A DNA stretch of 34,137 nt from Conidiobolus incongruus B7586. Its lineage: Eukaryota > Entomophthoromycota > Entomophthoromycetes > Entomophthorales > Conidiobolaceae. The DNA is taken from positions 1-34,137 of the forward strand of contig JNEM01008148.1 of the NCBI GenBank assembly GCA_000697335.1, in the 5' to 3' direction. The position numbers and the translations under genes are program-made. How positions within the stretch are numbered: position 1 is the first letter of the stretch; the number at the start of each line of letters is the position of its first letter. This document shows, piece after piece, positions 32,281 to 34,137 of the stretch. The notes under the pieces were generated by a model. The model had not been told where the DNA came from, ran no database searches, and was given only the letters and a program-made list of their open reading frames with translations.

Positions 32281-34137
32281 CAAAAATAAAATGTTAAATA
32301 CAATTTAGATTTTGTGCTAATTTCATGAATTTAAGTTAATATATGTACTTAAGTACTACTTGTTGACCTATATTCAAATATATTTAATTTAAACTTCTTA
32401 ATTTCAAAGTTTTTTTGAAGCAAAATTTAAACTTTATAAATTTAATTTTTATAAAATACCGATAAATTTTAATTTTAGTAATTTATTCCTAATTTGGCAT
32501 AATTTAATTCCAGATTATTGCTGTTAAAAATATTAATTAAAATATAATTTAAATTAGGTATTGAAGTTGAAAAATAAATAAACTATATAGTGTTAAGGGG
32601 GGAGAATTTAATGCTTGCATTATAATTAGATAAACTATAACATATATAATTCAGCTTATATTTTAAAAGCAAAATGATTATTTTTCTAATTAAACTAGTT
32701 TTATTTCAATGTTCAGTATTTAGTAATTCATTTATAAACAATAGTATATACTATCATTTTCGAAATCATGATTTCATATCCTTTATATAGACATTGTATA
32801 AAGTATAATATAATTTGTTATTCTGTTCAAACTCATATATATATAAAATTATCGATTTGATTTTAAAATATTTATTTTAATAATTTTTTTGAATATATAT
32901 ATGGTTTTAAAATTATTGCTTTATTTTTGATAGTTTATTTTGAACTATTAACATAAAAATATTTATATCAGAAAAAGATCCTTACAACTTTGAATAAATA
33001 TATATAGAATAATTATTAATTAATATATTAAAATTTAATATCTATTTAAAAAAATTTAAAATTAAATATATTATTTCATAATTTAAATATTACTCTGTAT
33101 TTTTAATAATAAGAATTTTTTGCAATCAAAAATAAATAAATATTTTAATATATGATATAAAAAAAATATATAATATAAATTTAATAGTTTCTTTTATTAT
33201 TAATAGCTTTTTGCTATATTCTTAGCAAACTTCTAATACTTAATAAATAGTTTTTTTTATTAAGAACTAATATTTGATATTTTATAAACTAATTAAATTT
33301 TTTTTTAAAAATTTTCTTTCTTATAAGTTGGTTTTTTAATTACCTAAAACAATTATAATCATATAGGTTATAATCTAAAAAATATATTAGATGTGGTAAT
33401 TCTTTCTAGTTATTTTTAATTAGAAAGTTTTTTATAGCTTTAATTTATATATTTTATAATTATCATATAAAATAATAAATCTTTTTAAATTATATTAAAA
33501 ACATTAATTAAAAATACTTTAATTTAAAAATATAATATAAAGTTTACTATTAATTGATTTTCTTTCAGGAACTAAATAAAAATAGCATATATTATTATAA
33601 TTTATTATAATGATTAATATTTACTTATTATCAAAATATTTATTTAAAAGGATTTGTAAAAGGGGTTAATTTAACTTTATCTAACATTATGATTTATGTT
33701 TTAATAAAAGATTATATATAAAGATTTAAGATTCATCAATTGTAATTATTTACTATAAAAGTTTAAGCTTCTAGTAATATTTTAGTAAGTTTTATTTAGC
33801 AATAACTACTTTAACTTTTTTTAAGCTTTAGTTAAATTATAAGATACCTATTTTATATTTTTATTTATTAATTTGAGTTTAAACTTTAATATATATAAAA
33901 TACTTATAAAATTAATTTTAAAAATACTTAGATAATTCTCTAGTTAAAATAAAGAGGTGCTTTTTAATATATTTTTTCATTTTATTAACAATTAAAAAAA
34001 TAACAGTTAAAATTAGTTTTTTAAATATCAACAAGTTTTAAATAATTTTTCTCTTAATTTTAAAATAATTTACTTAGTAATAAATTATTAATTTAGATAA
34101 TACTTTATTATTAAAATTTTCTTGTAAATTTTAAATA
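32281..34137. other. Extremely AT-rich end of the window
   Basis: The last 1.9 kb is the most A and T rich part of the window, with no open frame of note, no hairpin of convincing length and no repeat family I can define. Words such as TTTAATTA and AATATTTTAATATAT recur by composition alone. It could be the deep interior of a gene-poor spacer. Confidence 0.5.

Noticed and set aside
1-34137. CRISPR array, operons or bacterial ribosome binding sites
   Set aside because: No regularly spaced direct repeats, no packed genes, and the gene type and promoters are eukaryotic.

Overview
The window is a very AT-rich eukaryotic segment carrying a tandem array of intronless genes for class A (rhodopsin-like) seven-transmembrane receptors. 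There are six intact genes of 296 to 311 codons and one clear receptor pseudogene. The genes stand 2 to 5 kb apart in sequence that is poorer still in G and C. AT-richness, TATA boxes, widely spaced single-exon genes and short receptors without signal peptides point to an early-diverging fungus. My best guess is Conidiobolus or a relative (Entomophthoromycotina), where I recall many proteins of about 300 residues annotated as family A GPCR-like. That is recall, not a search.

Layout: positions 1-3463 hold no gene. Five receptor genes and the pseudogene lie on the minus strand: receptor 1 (3464-4354), receptor 2 (9600-10526), receptor 3 (13456-14391), receptor 4 (18421-19314), the pseudogene (about 22081-22952) and receptor 5 (25099-25992). 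Receptor 6 (30023-30937) is on the plus strand, diverging from receptor 5 across 4 kb. From 30938 to the end there is no intact gene; a decayed coding stretch of unknown family lies at about 31440-32280.

The receptors share one numbering from residue 1 to the end of helix 7 when the ATG nearest helix 1 is used. D60 (2.50), C88 (3.25), S102 (3.39), E112-R113 (3.49-3.50), C161 in loop 2 and N271-P272 (7.49-7.50) are all kept. The CWxP switch of helix 6, the helix 5 proline and the NPxxY tyrosine are not. Two subgroups are visible: A (receptors 1-4, ERF, INSNP) and B (receptors 5, 6 and the pseudogene, ERY or its decayed form, GGPTFCS in the intact pair).

Upstream sequences are also related. 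Every intact gene has TATAAATA 67-92 bases before the ATG. Receptors 1, 2 and 4 have AAACCAATCA about 140-157 bases upstream. Receptors 2, 3 and 4 share a two-part TGGC/GCGCC element just beyond and a CATGTGATG-like element some 430-480 bases upstream. All four group A genes have an extra out-of-frame ATG exactly 7 bases before the start. The picture is a locally duplicated, probably still evolving, chemosensory-type receptor family in a fungus; its ligands are unknown.
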